NCBI GenBank assembly: GCA_002633005.1 | Contig: NMRA01000036.1 | Span: 132,869 to 196,868 of the forward strand | Length of the DNA stretch: 64,000 nt | Reading direction: 5' to 3' | Origin: Phoronis australis | Lineage: Eukaryota; Phoronida; Phoronidae | In this document: positions 35,211-50,200 of the stretch, one piece after another | Numbering within the stretch: the first letter of the stretch is position 1 | How the letters are laid out: every line of letters starts with the position of its first letter | Position numbers and translations under genes: made by a program | Notes under the pieces: model-generated | What the model saw: only the letters and a program-made list of their open reading frames with translations | Databases searched by the model: none | What the model was told of the DNA's origin: nothing

Positions 35211-38200
35211 CTACAATGTAATGATTGAAACCATATTTAGGAATTCTCTGGTCAAATGCCGATTGGAATTTGCTGCTCATGATAGCCCGTGATATTTTCA
35301 GTGAAACTTGCGTACGTTGGGACATGCAAAGGTCAAATCTTTGCTTAATTCAGACAAAGTTTCGTGGTGTGGTTGTTCCAGTAAGTTGTACACTAGGCCC
35401 TCAGATTAGTTGGATTTTGCCTTCCTCAAATAAAATTTTGGCCTCGTTGGACCCAACTTGTAAGAAACTATATTGTATCATGTGGATTTATCTACTACAT
35501 TTGATTATAGCTTGGATGTTTAGTTATGACGCATCTGCCAGTAATATGACATGATTCAGAAGGAATAGAAATGCAGTCACATCACAGTTTACAGATCAAG
35601 GACTTTTCGAATTCAGGTAACCACGGGGACAATTTTTGTTCAAAATTATGTGTTTGGATTTAATGGGTGTGCTCTGACTAGGGTTGCACCCATTGTGTAC
35701 TCCCATGGAGTTGAGGATTATGATTGACCAGATCCATAGCCAGCTACAATTTTCGAAAACAGTGCTTACTAATTTATAGCACTACATAAATGTGGCTTAA
35801 TTATTATAATTGGTTTTAATTTTGGCATTTTAATTTTATTTGACAGACCAAAACGTCAAAATGACACGCTAAAAAGTGAATATGAAAGTGGTTACAGTTA
35901 AGGTTTTCTGAAATCTTATTTAGTGACCTTTAAACAAGCTAGGTCAACTAGTAAAAGTATATTTTTTTGAAAGAAAAAGACCAGAGATTAAAAAATTTAA
36001 AATATGTTTTACGTTTCTGTGCCATTTTTATGATTACGTTAACACCTTTTGTAAGTCAAAATTTCCTTTTTTTACAGAAAACCCTAGCTTGATTTTAATG
36101 AAACAAACATTAAATGAAAACTTCATAATTTACCTCTGTCAAAAATGCTGTAGGGGAATTTTCGATAACTCATTTTGTTTAATTTGTTTCTATGCCAAAT
36201 TAACTTCCAAAACGTAAGAACTTTTTTGTTGTAAATAGCAGTCTTATTCATCTATCTTACGGTACACAAAAACTAGGCATTTAAAAGGAAAATAAAATCC
36301 TAACAGAGTTTTTGAGATTGATGAATAAATATTACAATTGGAAAGTTTCAGTGAAATTCACTGAGCTGGTTTGAAGAACTCGTGTTCCTAAGTTCATCTT
36401 AACTGCCAAAGCTGAGAAAAAGTGGAAAACGTCGCAAGTCCTCAAAATCTGATGGTTATGGCATAATTATTTGGTTAAAACTTGTTTTTGATCAATATAA
36501 CCTATACATTCCATAACCATGTTCGCTATGAACATTCAGTCACAGTGTCAACTGAATCTGCACTTATTTTGTTAAGTCAGTTGACAATGAACAGAGTGAA
36601 ACTTGGTTAGCGGAAAAGTTCACCTCTTGACCTATTTTAATAGCACTTGTACACAACACATGCCAAAGCATGGGCCGGGGAGACTGAAAGAAACCAAGTA
36701 CGAAATGTAGAATAGAAATTGATTATTTATGGTTAAAGTGGGCTGTGAGTACAAGATTGAAGCAACAAAATGTCAGATTACGGGTAAAACTGAATTAATT
36801 TGGGTTAGGATTTATCTTTTTTCATAACTTGCTGTCTTTGTAATATGCCTGACGCAGTGCAGCGACTCTGCATTGGTCATAATGTTAACAAATTACGGTC
36901 CTATGTACTCACTCACTCAGCATCAAAAAATACATTATGACTCCGTATTCCGAGGCATCTTTACATGCTACGTACACGTCGTTAACTCAATCTTATGGCG
37001 AATCGGTAAATGAAAGGACTGTCAATTGTGGGAAGTGCATAAGCCAAGTGGGAGGTTTGATTTAAGTGAAAGCTTTGTAACCTTAAGTTTGAAGTTGGAT
37101 ACGAAGTAAACAAATTTTCATGTGAATAAAGTGTTTCTGTTAAATTTGTTTTTCTCGCTACATTGTATATATTTCATATCTGATGTTCCCTGAGAATGAA
37201 GATAAGTACGTGTTTTGCTAGACCTATGTGACATATTGTAATAACTGTCAGTTTTTGTGAATGAAGTTTGAGATATCGTTTAATGTCACGAAAGATGCTG
37301 TTTTTACCTGGGGTTGAGGCTGTGGAATGGGAGCCGGCTCGCGACTTGACATGTACGAGGTCCTCTTGGTAGTTGTAGTTGTGGTTGTCTGTTGACCTCC
37401 ACCACCACTTGCTAAAGTAGGTGGCGCTACAATCGTAGTCTGGTTGCTCTCTACTTTTTCGTCGGCTGATGGTAGAACTTCTGACACGATTGTGTAGTTC
37501 TCATTGGCTGATTTCTCTTTTCCAGTGGAGGCTCGGGCTGAAGGACAAAATAGAATAAAAATGGATTTCTTTATCACACAAGTAAGTAAAATTAAAAATT
37601 AAGATTTTTTCAATATCTCGAAATCATTTCACTTACTCAAATGTCTTTTGTCACAAGTGATTGACAAAAAATACTTTGCCTAAGTAAAGTACTTGATAGT
37701 TACATCAAACTTAATCATTACATGCAAACATTTGACACACTGAACCATTAGTTCAAGGTTATGATGTGAGAAAATCTTTTATTTGACTTTGAAAAATGTG
37801 TTGTTGATTTTACAACAGTCTCCCGACAATTTACACTATCACTACAGTTTTGAAAATTACTAATCGTCATTCATCAAAAACATCTGCAGTAAAACTTGCA
37901 TCAGTCTGATCCAACAGAACCATCAGATGTTATCGGAGTAATGTGAAATCCCAACTTTCTTCACTTCAACAAATGTTCAAAATTTTGACAAATTTTTGGT
38001 GATGATTGAGCAGAACAAAGTAAAATTTGTCTAATTTTTATTTTTGTTGATTTATTTGTGTCCTAAGCTGATTCAATTTCCATTTTTATAGTGGAGAAAA
38101 ATGAAATACTACGCTTGTCATTTTTTATCGTTATTATGTGATGGCAATGCGGGGTTTTACATTACGGCGCTTACCGACAGTGTTTGTTGACTGAAAAGTA

Positions 38201-41200
38201 GTCATCTTTTGTGACTGGCTGTATGCAGCCGATGCTGCAGCCGCTTGACTGGCCAAAACGGAGGCTCGATGATACTCTGACAATCCTGTGTCGTGCTCAT
38301 ATGCTAAGTTACTGAAGGCCATATTGCTTTTATTGATCCATCCAGAATTGTAGCTGAAAAGACGCAATATTTTATGAAGCAAACTTTCTCTCTCCAACAT
38401 ACTTACATGGCTGTCTCAAAAAAATTTGTGTTCGACTTAGACTTTATGTGATTGAACAATTCATTCATTCACTTATTAAATCTCATTTAAATTTCAACTG
38501 TGACGTGATTTATCAGTAAATATTGATACCGTTAATAGGTTACTATGAGTAAGACTCAAAAAGTGGTGAAATGTGGAAAAGTTAGGAATACACATCACAT
38601 TTCAGAAATGGCTGACAGGATTAAAACGTTGCCTTATGCACTGTTCCTCACAAATGCTGTAAGAAATAATTGTTTTTTAAAATGTTTCACTTTTTCATGA
38701 GGGGCTACCAAAGAGGAGTTAATAAAAAAGTTTCATAAAATGAAATTGAAATGATAAAAAACTATACATCTTGAAAATTATTATATGCGCTAACTATTGA
38801 GCTGTAAAGGTGGGTGACAATCTGCATAAAAATTTATATCCAGAAGAAATTATTAGACATAATTATGCTGTCTGTTGTTTTTGCTATAAAAATAATGTCC
38901 TGATCTTTTGATTAATTTCTCTTAAGACATGATCACGTGACCGAATTAGTGGCATATCAAAACAAATTGAAAAATCAAATTATACAGGTTTTCTACTTTA
39001 AAAAACAATATACTTTCATCAAATTGAAGTCTAGTGATATTTGACAAAAACCATAGACTCGCTGATAAGTGTAACCTGAAGAAGTCATCAAGTTCATTCT
39101 CATCGTTTACTCCATACAAGCATCACAGGCCTGCTTCACGAAAGTGACTTAAGATGGAAATTTTGTCTTAAGTTCCCATTTAACAATTGCTGAAAAAAGG
39201 TTTGAGCACAGTAACAATCTAGAAATAATTTATAGAAATTTTCTAACGAGTGAGATTTAATTATTTTTCAGAAAGAGTTGTGTGGAGCAATAAGAAAATC
39301 TGAGTGACACATATACTTACTAACTCACTGAACTGTTTTTTATGGACGACTCAGCACGGAGACGGTCTTTTTCTGGAAATGCAAAAAAGCTAAATGACTA
39401 AATTCTAGCCAATAAACTGAAAGTACACTCAACAGAACCTTTTGACAGACTTGAAATTTTATAATTTTATTAATAACAAAAAACAAATTGTTCGGAAATA
39501 ATTATTTTAAAATCCTTACATTTTTACAGTAGTTATGATATTGAAGCACCAAGAAACCCACCTTCCATAAAAATCTCAGATGTGTGTTTATTCCTCGATA
39601 CTTGACTGCTTATTTAAGATCAGATCCCCACAAGTTGACAAGTTGACTAGTAATGGCAGTTCATTTGACGAGCCTGGTCTCTGAGCACTAGCCAACTGTC
39701 AGATTTTCTCTAGCACAGAAATTATTATTACTCATCGGAGAAAGGAACAAACTGCAACCAATTTGTAGCAGCAAGTGGTGTTAATGAAAAGAGCTTTTTA
39801 CTGCAGCAGGTTTATATTAAGTACGGTAACAGTGCGCGTAGTTATGCAGGCTTGATTCCAATTTTGACAAATCACAAAATCTTCAGGGCCCAAGGATCAT
39901 CTAATCTCTATGAGTAACTGCACATTATGGTTTGAGTAAACTTGAAAATCTGTACTCGAATCATCTAGTGTGATTGATTAAGTCGAGTCAAGGTCTGAGT
40001 TCGGAGATTAGATCATTATACTCAAGTTGCTTCAAACCTGCAATAGTACGTCTGTATGCCAATCTTCTGTCTCTACTTCTCTGCTCCATCCTAGAAAGTA
40101 AGTGTGTCATATTGTCATTTGAATATCCGTTATAATCACTATCAAGAGAGCAATTATTGTAAACTAATAATTCAGTCATTCAGCTATTTATTTGGTAGGA
40201 CTGATCACCGTATACGTGACTGTGTAGTTAAACCCAATGTTAATCTATACACCTCATTCTGGAATTTGCTAAATGATTTTTCATGCAAAACACTTGTGAG
40301 CTGACAAAACTAATATATACTTCACATCACCCACCCATATTTATTAGTTGAACAGACTGATCAAAGATATGAATGTGCATGGCAACAGTGTTCCGCTCAC
40401 TGTTAGCCAGAACCTTAGGCAGACTTTACTCTCATATCAGCATGAGTTTTGCATGGAGAATGTCAGTCATTCCCTAAGTAATAACCAGTACTTTTCTATT
40501 GGGCGGCAGACTTACTCATAGCAGCATGTTCGGCAGCAGGGACAACAGCAACAGAGCAGAAGGAGCAGAATAGCCAGTATAAGGACGACGAGGAAGGCGA
40601 TCAAGGCCCACACGACGGGCCACCAGTCGACGTTGGCACCCACAACGGAACCCTATGAAGAAACATCACAGGTGTGATTAGGTCAGTGTTGCCAGAATTT
40701 GACTACGGATACTTCTCCACTTATTTTGCACAAAAATAATAATTAAATAAAATTAATTGCCAAAATTGTATTGAAGTAAAGAATTACAATATGTGTTTGG
40801 CAAATGAATATGTTTGGTAATTCATTCGCCTGTTTTGAATTCCTGCTGAACAAGTGGAATTTATTTTCTGCAATTTTCCCTAGAAATTATTTTTTACTTT
40901 TTACTCTTACTAGTGCTGCCCTCTTGTGACATTCTGTTGTTGCTGTTTTCTTGTTAAATGTAGAAAATTGACTTCATGTCACAACACAGTTTGTGGCATG
41001 GGAGACAACTACATGAATTTCCAACAAAAAATGGTTGGTTACAAGTCCAGAGCAAAAATTGCAAACAAATGTCTGTACAATTTTGCTAATAACGTTTTCT
41101 AGAAAACGGCTGCGTCCATAACACTGCATGCAGACCGCTTGTATAACGCAGTAAAAATAACTCTCAATGTCTCAGACAATCAGGACCCCCATCAAAAGCA

Positions 41201-44200
41201 GTGAGAACTGATGAGGCTACCCTCATTGTAAATATTATAAAAATAAATAAATAAATAAATTTTGTCAATACGAAAACAAAATCATTTATAAGTCTGATTC
41301 AAAACTCATGTATGTGCATTTTTTTCAATCAATTATTGGAGTATAGGGATGAGCTGCAAAATGTAAAGAGCAATAATTAAGGAATACTGAAAACAACATT
41401 TTAATTTGTTTCAAAAGCCCCAATTCTCATTAAGTTTGTAGTATATTTTTTCTCAGGACATCTGGCCAGATTTTTTCACATTGCCCTCTGTTGATAGAAA
41501 AGAAACGTACCCATCCGGTAATTGCGATGACATTAGCCAGTTCCCCTTTAATTTTAAAGTTCCCAGCCATGCCTTTCTCCAGCATGTCGTCCAACTCAAT
41601 ACCGGTCAGCAGACGTTCTTCTTTCAAATCAGCAACGTACAACACAACATCAGACCTGATAGAGAAGAAAAACATGAAAAATGCATCATGTCCAAAAAAA
41701 TTCAAAAAGGACATTGTTTTTGCACTAGGGGAAATTAGAAAATGAAATTGTGCAAAAATCCACTCAAGATAGGGCTGTTTGTGAAATTCTAAATTTGATA
41801 CATCAATTAAACAAGAGCAACGTGGAGCGTTGAAATGCGCCCAAGACAGCACCGCAAATGGTATGCTTCTACAGCATATCACAAAAATGGCCACTAGATG
41901 GAGCAGAATATTTGGAAGGTGGTGTCGTCTCTTTAACACAACAATTTGCCAATTTTCATGAAAATAAGTCAAAGAATTCTGAAGATACAGAGGCAAACGT
42001 AAAAAAATAAAACTGGCGCTAGGGGGCACAGGCATGGTCTGACAGGTTTTAGACTCACCGCCATCTGTTGCCATATCCATAGGAGCAGAATTCGTCTAAA
42101 TTTTGGAAAGATCCTTAAAGAGTGAAAGATACAGCCGTAGACGAAAAAAATTGCCCCTAAGGGTGTCAGAACAGTTAAAACTGTCCGAAAATTGAAGTCC
42201 GAATTCCAAAGATATAGAGGCATGATAATAAAAAATTAAAATTGCCACTATGGGGTACAGTGGTAGTCGAATGGGTCCGAAACTCATCGCAACTTGTCAT
42301 CAGCTTTCTAGCAACACACCTGCTAAATTTAATGAGATCCCGCAAAGAGTTTAGGAGATACACCATTGGATGCCAGACAACCAGACAAAGATGACAACAA
42401 TATGCAATGAACTCGCATATAAATATTACTTATAAAGCTATTGATCCCTGGTAACGAAGGTAGTTGATTACCTTAAGTCAATTGAAAGGTCAAGGTCATT
42501 ATAAAGTTCTGTTAAAAGATAAGACTGCTATTGAAAAATTAGAATTACTTGTCGTCATGAACTTTTCCATCCTTCACATGATAACGAATATCCTTTATCC
42601 ACACAAGACCTCCATTTGTGGCGCTGGACACAAAGCTGAAATGCAAAGAAATATGCATTACTGATGAATTAAAGCAAAAGCAATTCTCAAATAAAATGAA
42701 ATTTCCCAAAATTTGTTTTGGCCAAGTTCTTTAAGAAAATGTCGTAATGGTGGTTTCATTAGCTGTTATTAGCCGCAATTAGCTTTCAAAATCTCAGGTC
42801 CCATGGGAGAAACAGCTCTTCTCCCATGACATATTCAGGTGTCCTATTCATAACGATAAATCACCTGTCATTCAAGCTACTGCTACGCCCCCTGTCGTCA
42901 GTTGTCATGATTAGGAATTCCTGGTCATTCTGAGTGATTATTTTGGTGTGTAAAGCAGACTGTAATAATTCTTCACTTATTTAGCACACAATATTATGGA
43001 CAAGTGAAATTCTATTTTGTCAAATTTTTTCACGAAAACAAAAAATTAAAAGCATTGTTTGTACTGGTTAGATTATTATCATAAAACAACTTTTGCTAAA
43101 TTTCCCATTGTTTTCAGGAAAGTAATCATCCTTTGAAAAATGGAAAATGACAATTTTGGCAATTAGTTTTTTCCGAATTAAGTGGACAATTATCGTAGCT
43201 TGCTGTTTACAATGCACTAAAGTTGGGATAATATGACAGCTACTGGTCCACTGGAAAACTCATTTCAGACATGTTTGTCAAAAGTGACTGTGTGATATGT
43301 AAGTGTCGGACATATAGTCAGTACTTACTCCTTTATTGTTGACTGGTAAACCCTAGCATCCGATGGTGAAAACGCAACAGTAAGAATCATTTCCTGGTAC
43401 GTATGAGTGATCCAAGTCTGAAATTTGGAAAGCTTAGGTTGATTTTTTTCATTGGATTGAAGGAAAGGTGGTTCTATGGAAGTCAGTTGTTTCTATACAC
43501 ATCAAGTATTACTTTGACAACTGAAGGCAAATTGTCTTGAATTTAATACTGTAATATGTAACAAATGAAATTATGTATTTTCATAGCAGCATTCACAGAC
43601 TGATTTAGGAAGGGTTTGACAGTTTGGGCTTCCTAGTCCTCAAAAATACATCAACATATCGCAGGAAATGAAAAAAATAAAATTTTAATTACAAGTATTG
43701 CTTCTATATCACCTGATAAATAAAAGATTGAAAGACAGTATACAATTTTTTTCTCATCATAGCATGAGTCATATCCTATTTAATATGTAACATTTTTCAT
43801 TGTAGTCATCAGCTTCTAGTTCAGTGATATACACTATCCTTGAGTGCACACCCTGCTGATGATTTAAACAAACCTATCCTCAAACTCCTGGTTTCTGAAT
43901 ACTCCATCTACTAACTTGACCCAACCATATTTTCTCTGGAAATTTTTACTCTTCACAATACAGTTTTTAAAGAAGACCCTACACACATTGTGCAGTTGGA
44001 GTTTTTAGTATTCGTACAGTTCTTGAATAATGTCTGCTTAGCTCAACACTCCATACCTGCAATCACCCAGGATATCTACAGGCTGGGAAACACTTACAAT
44101 AGACTGAGCCGTGGCTGACTTCTGACCGTTGTCCGTTGCCGTGATGCTGGAAAGATAGTTCATGTCCTTTTTGTTGCTGACCAACCAGCTATTTTTCATT

Positions 44201-47200
44201 TTGTCCACGTCGATAGTGAACATGTTGATGACTGAAGCTTTCGTTGTCGTAGTGCCATTGATCCGCTCTACGACTTTGATCAGTTGGTATGACAGTTCAC
44301 TGCTCTTATCCTTATCCGTTGCAGTGAGGATGAAGACCACTGTGTTGAGGGGTGAGTCATAAGGAAGGACTAGAAAGGAAAATGAAACGATCATAACCAT
44401 CCGAATCCCATGAGAGCTCTTTCTTGTCCCTTTACCCACACTGTAAACATAATTGTGCGGCAATTTTTAAAGTAACTGCTCAATGTAACTACAAGCAATC
44501 ATTGCATTGTATTGATCACTGCATGGCATTCTCAAGCATAGCCTAGCACTCATAATCAATGTTCACAATTGTCTGTCAGTAACTCTATGATAACCTCTAG
44601 CTTTTCCCAACTCTGTGTATTACCATCATCTTTTGGGTGTTGTTGCCATGTGGGTTGCTGAATGCAAATGTCAAACGACAACATCTTTCAGTAATACCAT
44701 TAGTTTAAAATAGCAAAGTAAAATGAACATGTTACGTTCTATGACGATTATCGTCAAATAGAAATTTTTGTGCTAAAGCAAGAACTGCTCAAAAGCATAA
44801 TTTTCAAAAGTAACAAGCACTGCATACTTTGCTATTTACCACGTCTGCAACAAAATAAATCAGAAACTGTCTTTAATGAACGATTCATTTTGTATTCTTA
44901 ACACATGAACTTACACGAATAATATTTGTCGAAGCCATTTTCAAATTTGAAAACAGGCACTGTATCTGGTTCATCCAAAACCTCAATGAAAACCTCCACG
45001 TAGTTCGGGTCAGTCGCTCTCCGTTTTCGTTTGGTAACCACAGAATCATCAGTAAAGTTGTTGAAAGCCTTTATGGTCAATCTGTGTTGCGCTAACACCT
45101 CACGGTCAAGAACTTTAGTGGTAGTAATTTCTCCAGTGTTGGAATCAACTTTGAATCTTTCATGGGTATCTCCTCCTAATATTTTCAGAAAATGTCAAGA
45201 TTTAGCTGTTTTAGCAATTTGCTGATATAAGTGACTCTACAGTTTACAATGATATGTAACTGAGACCATGCCCAGGACATATTTGACCCCATGACCTCAG
45301 TGGTTGCAATCCAACACTTTGCTAGTAGAGCTAACAGCCCATGTGGCTACCAGCTTAGTATTTTAAGCATACTTGAATAATGTCACTAGCCTCGATTTCA
45401 GTGAATTCTCCCAAATATTGGAAGCCAATGCCAAGAAAAATAATAATAAATTTTGCTGTTTTATGGGTCTAGACAAATGTAATAACTTCAAGAAGTCTTT
45501 CCTACCTTAACAAGGTCTCAAAATATGTTTTTACTCCTGAAACCGACTAATTTGAAAAAAAAATTAAATGCCAAATTCCACACATGGTGGGGCCCTGTTA
45601 TTGCAGACAGCCTCTCACGAAAACCAATGAGGTGCATTATTTTTACATCAACCTAATCTATTTAGATACTTAACCATACTCATGCGGGGTTAATGCCCAC
45701 GTCTGTCTTGGCAGCCATCCACAGCTCATACGGTCGAAACGCCCTTAATTAAAAGTGCCAGTATCTTTGTGAACGCACACGACACAAGAAATTCCATTCC
45801 CAAATCGTACGCAGCTCGCTTACCTCTGGTGAGTTTCAATGGCACCTTGCCATATTCAGATGGGAAAATATTCACCTCTTCGCTAAAGGAAGTATGAGGT
45901 TCTTCTTTTGCCTCATGCAAATTCTAATATTTTTGTACTTGAAAAAATGGTGATGGTATTATTGTAAGTGAACTGACCTTGTAGGTAAACGCACTTCCCC
46001 AAGTTCTCAAATGCCCATGCTCAGCTTAACGCCTACCTTCTGATCTTTTTTCAATTTTTGCAAATTTAAGCTCCCTGGACATTAACCCCGAAGAAAACGG
46101 TTCTGTTCTGTTCAACAGATGAAAAGCAATATTATAATTCAAATTGATGAATTTAGAAAAATAATACTGAATTCTTTTGAGAACAGCATGTTTTTTTGGT
46201 AGTTTGACACTGACATCACGTTATTGAAATAACGATGTTAGTATTGCACCATGTGTGTTGTGGAGGGCTGATATCAAAAGCCAATTGCATATAAAGAAAG
46301 TTTGCTTTAAATGTGGAGTGGAGATGTTTTCTCTGAGGCTGCCCATCCTGGGGCCACCACTTTCAATCTTCCCCTACAACTTATAATATTTTGTCATATC
46401 GCATCACATACAAATGACTACCACAAACCTCACCACCCTATGACAGCCTTACTGTTTACACAGCGTCAGATCACATCATGTCACGCAGAAAAGAAAAACT
46501 TTATACGAAGGGTTTGAAACAACACAAGATCAGTATGGATTATGCAATCTGTTATTTGAAAAATTTACATTTAACTGATGAAGAATGATGTTAAATTATT
46601 GTGTTTCTTGATGTTACATTTTAGCACACATGAGTAATATTTATTATTTTAATTTGATTCACTTGATAACACATTTAAACAAGATAAAAGTCACACAGTA
46701 GAAATAAAGCAATAAATAAAGAAAAGAATAAAGAAATTATAAATAAATAAAAAATAAACAAGATAAAAGTCACACAGTAGAAATAAATCAATAAATAAAC
46801 AAAGGAATAAAGAAATTATAAATAAATAAATAAATAAAAATAATTAGAATAAATAAACAAGCATTAGTAAGAGGATATTTTGCATTTGGATCTAGGATGC
46901 TGCAAAGGAGAGGGGTGATCGCAATGTCCAAAAAACAAAAGGTTTCTGAAAGCCCAACTGACAGAATGGTGTCGGTGGTTTTTTGGTCATGCTCGAGTCC
47001 CCTGTCCCTGCTACACCCGCCTGTATGTGTACGCTAGACTGTGATTGCAATTGTATTAATTCAGACAATTCTAAACTACAACAGTGCTATTTTATTGCAA
47101 ACAGAGTGTAGAAAATGAAATGGGAATTTTAACAAGTTTATGAATTGCAATTTCATAGCAACTGAATTGTTTATGAATTTCTCACTCAGCCAAGGAACTG

Positions 47201-50200
47201 TGAAGTCTATATGGCACCTGCGCCAACAAATAGAAAACCATGATGGTGCAGCTGTAATAGCCACTACCAGCTTCTTTGGGCAACAGAATTTTTTAATCAA
47301 GGCATCACATTGAAATAGTCAGATGTAGTGAAAATGGTTATAGTTAATTATCAGGTTAATTATATTGCTAATAAATAAACACCAGGCAAAATATTTACCA
47401 AAAACATCACTGGTAATCACCCCTAAAATAAAATTACATTAAACACAATATCCATTTTGCACAGCTCAAAGAATGCAAACATGCAACAACTTATGACTAG
47501 TGAAGCAGGCCACACAAAAATTCCATGATCAGGGTCCCTTTACTCACTGTCATCTGGCTACTTTTTTGCCATTGTTCAATGTCAAATTATACAAAAAACT
47601 GAGTTTCATAACAACAACGTTTATCATTGCTTCATTTAGTAAAATTACTATCATCCTAATGTACCTTGCTTGGTACCGAGTCACAATTAAAAAAGTGTGA
47701 AACATTTGAGTTCATTTTTTCTTATCAAAACCGACATAGGCTCATATGGACCTCAACACACATGCGAAAAGTGAAATACTGTTCGTTTTCAATGTGCCAT
47801 TGGCTCCATAACTAACTGGAAGCAACTTACTGTCAATCATGTAGGAGACAACAGCGTGTTTGCCTATGTCCTTGTCCGTTGCTCGCACTCTTCCTACGAA
47901 TGTTCCCGGGGGTCGGTTCTCCATCACAGTAAAGTAGTATGGTTTGGTCCCGCCACTCTAGAGGAATGATATAAATAATACAATAAAACCAAGTGAAAAA
48001 TGAAAGAAATAATTACTTGTAAAGAAAGTCTAATTCTTTCTTGTTCACATATTAGTTTCCTAATATTACCTACCACGGTCTCCTTTTCATCTGTGGTAAC
48101 GAGCTTGTGATGCACGTATCATTTATATATTATTCGGGACATATGTCAATCATAAACCATTTTTTAAACCATTACCACCTTGCAACTTTTGTATGTATTG
48201 ATGTTTTTTCATAGAACAAGGTATCGGCATGGTTTGGGTCACTTATTAATTGCAATGATGATGACTTCCTGAAACCATTTTGAAAGTCTAATTATTTCTA
48301 AAATCTATTAGTTTGTTTACAACAACCAGCTAGACAACTTATTTACACTGTCATGATGTTTCCAGCTTATTTACACTTTCGTGACGTTTCCAGCTTATTT
48401 ACACTGTCTTGATGTTTTGTTTAATAATCATTTCTCCAGAGATCTCTGATAGGTGAGACAGTGTTCTTAGAAGAATAAACACCAGAATGCCATACACTCA
48501 CGGTGGTCAATGATTAATGCAGGACTGACAACCAAAAGCTCCCCACTTCAAATTCCATGTTACCCCATGGAAAAAAATCCAAAAATGTGCTCATCATCAA
48601 CCACCAGGAGGATACCATACACCCGTGCAGCTTCCTCCTAAGAATAACACCTGAAGATGGCCGGAGAAATGATTGACTGAAATGTTATGCCAACATAATA
48701 TAGGTTAGAGTTTGGTTAAAATAGCTTTTGGAAATGATGTGTGTTACAATGGATATGATTACATGGCCAATTTAACATGCTGACACATTCAAAAGGTCAA
48801 ACTTCATACTAAGATTAGGAAAGGAGCCATATTGCCATAATGGTGAATTATTAACTTGTCAGTCATGCAATAATGCATGTACATTAATTTGTCCTCCTAA
48901 ATTTGTCATTCTATGCAAGGTCCATTGAAACTCATGAATATCCCTAAACAAAATAATCACACCAGTTGTGTACCCACATGAGTTGTGCAAATAATATGAT
49001 TTATGACCCAATCTGTTGAGTTTGTGTCTAACAGTTGAGTGATTATTGGTAGTGTTGTGGTCAAGAATCAACAAGTGCTAAGTTTTGTCTGACAAGAAAT
49101 TGCCCAGTCAGGCTAAGCATTGGACTAGAGTTCAATATTGCCCAAACTTCATTCAACATCTGACCCAGGCATTATAGACAGACACTGTAATGTAGCTCAC
49201 CATTTTCAAAGGGAATTCAGGCAGATGATCATCAGTGTCCAGAATACGAATGGTCAACACTCGGATTTCAGATGTTAAAACCTGGTTTTTTCCTGTATCC
49301 CTGGCAACAAGGAGCAACTGTAAAATTAAAAAATTGAAATGAATAAGAACAGTAAAAATATGTTGGACTCTTTGCATTCAATTTCAAGATTATGATTTAT
49401 TGAAAAAAACATTATTAATGAGAAGAACATAAGAATGTTGAATCAGAAATCGAAGCTATCTTGGAATCAACCTTTCATTGCACTTGTTTCGCATACCACA
49501 GTCATTGGCCAATCCATATTTTGCTCTTTCAGAAAATGCAAAATAAACATTGTTCGGTTGTAAACTAGGTTGACAATTTTGTGTCCAAGGAGTTGAAATA
49601 ATCTTGCAGTGATGGTAACAATAATAAAATTAACAATTTATAGTACGACTGTAGTAGTTATAACAATTGTAATAGTAATAGTAATGATAACAATAATAAT
49701 AATAATGGTAATGGTAATAACAACAATAATAGTAATAATAATAATAATAGCAATAACGAAAACAAATGTGCGTGTGTAGTTTGCCGACTGGAGCATTGGG
49801 CAGTGAATTTGTGGAGTCGCTGAAAGGCTCGTTTGGCTGCGGAAAACTTATTTATACAACAGATTAACGACAACTTGCTCAGAATAATATACAACTCAGC
49901 CCTGGTCAAACCACGAAGATAAAAATCAATGGGTAGTTGAAAACAAAACATGGTCACTTACTAAAAGTGAAATATTTTAAAATTCAGGAGTAGTTAGTTT
50001 AGTCCCATTGTGTAAATTTACGACACCAGATTTAGATTTGATAAATTCACCCAGGTTCCACTCCTTTCTTCAAAGCCTACCGTGTAGAAGTCTTTAGCCT
50101 CTCTATCATACACCTGCTTGGCTGATATGATGCCTGTGATGGGGTTCATACTAAACTCCACATTCTGTGTAGGGTGATTACTAGAAAATTTGCCGTCCAC

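Larger units (their letters stand above)
45176..47830. other. Large cadherin intron between exons q and r
   Basis: Holds the SINE head at 45266, the TIR element at 45673 and the 81-bp duplication at 46678. Otherwise featureless. Confidence 0.6.

Noticed and set aside
41430-42080. 216-codon minus-strand frame
   Set aside because: Only 41511..41655 is a cadherin exon; the rest is intron and old repeat DNA read through.
49658-49957. Frame with a long Leu run resembling a signal peptide
   Set aside because: It is the complement of an AAT-type microsatellite.
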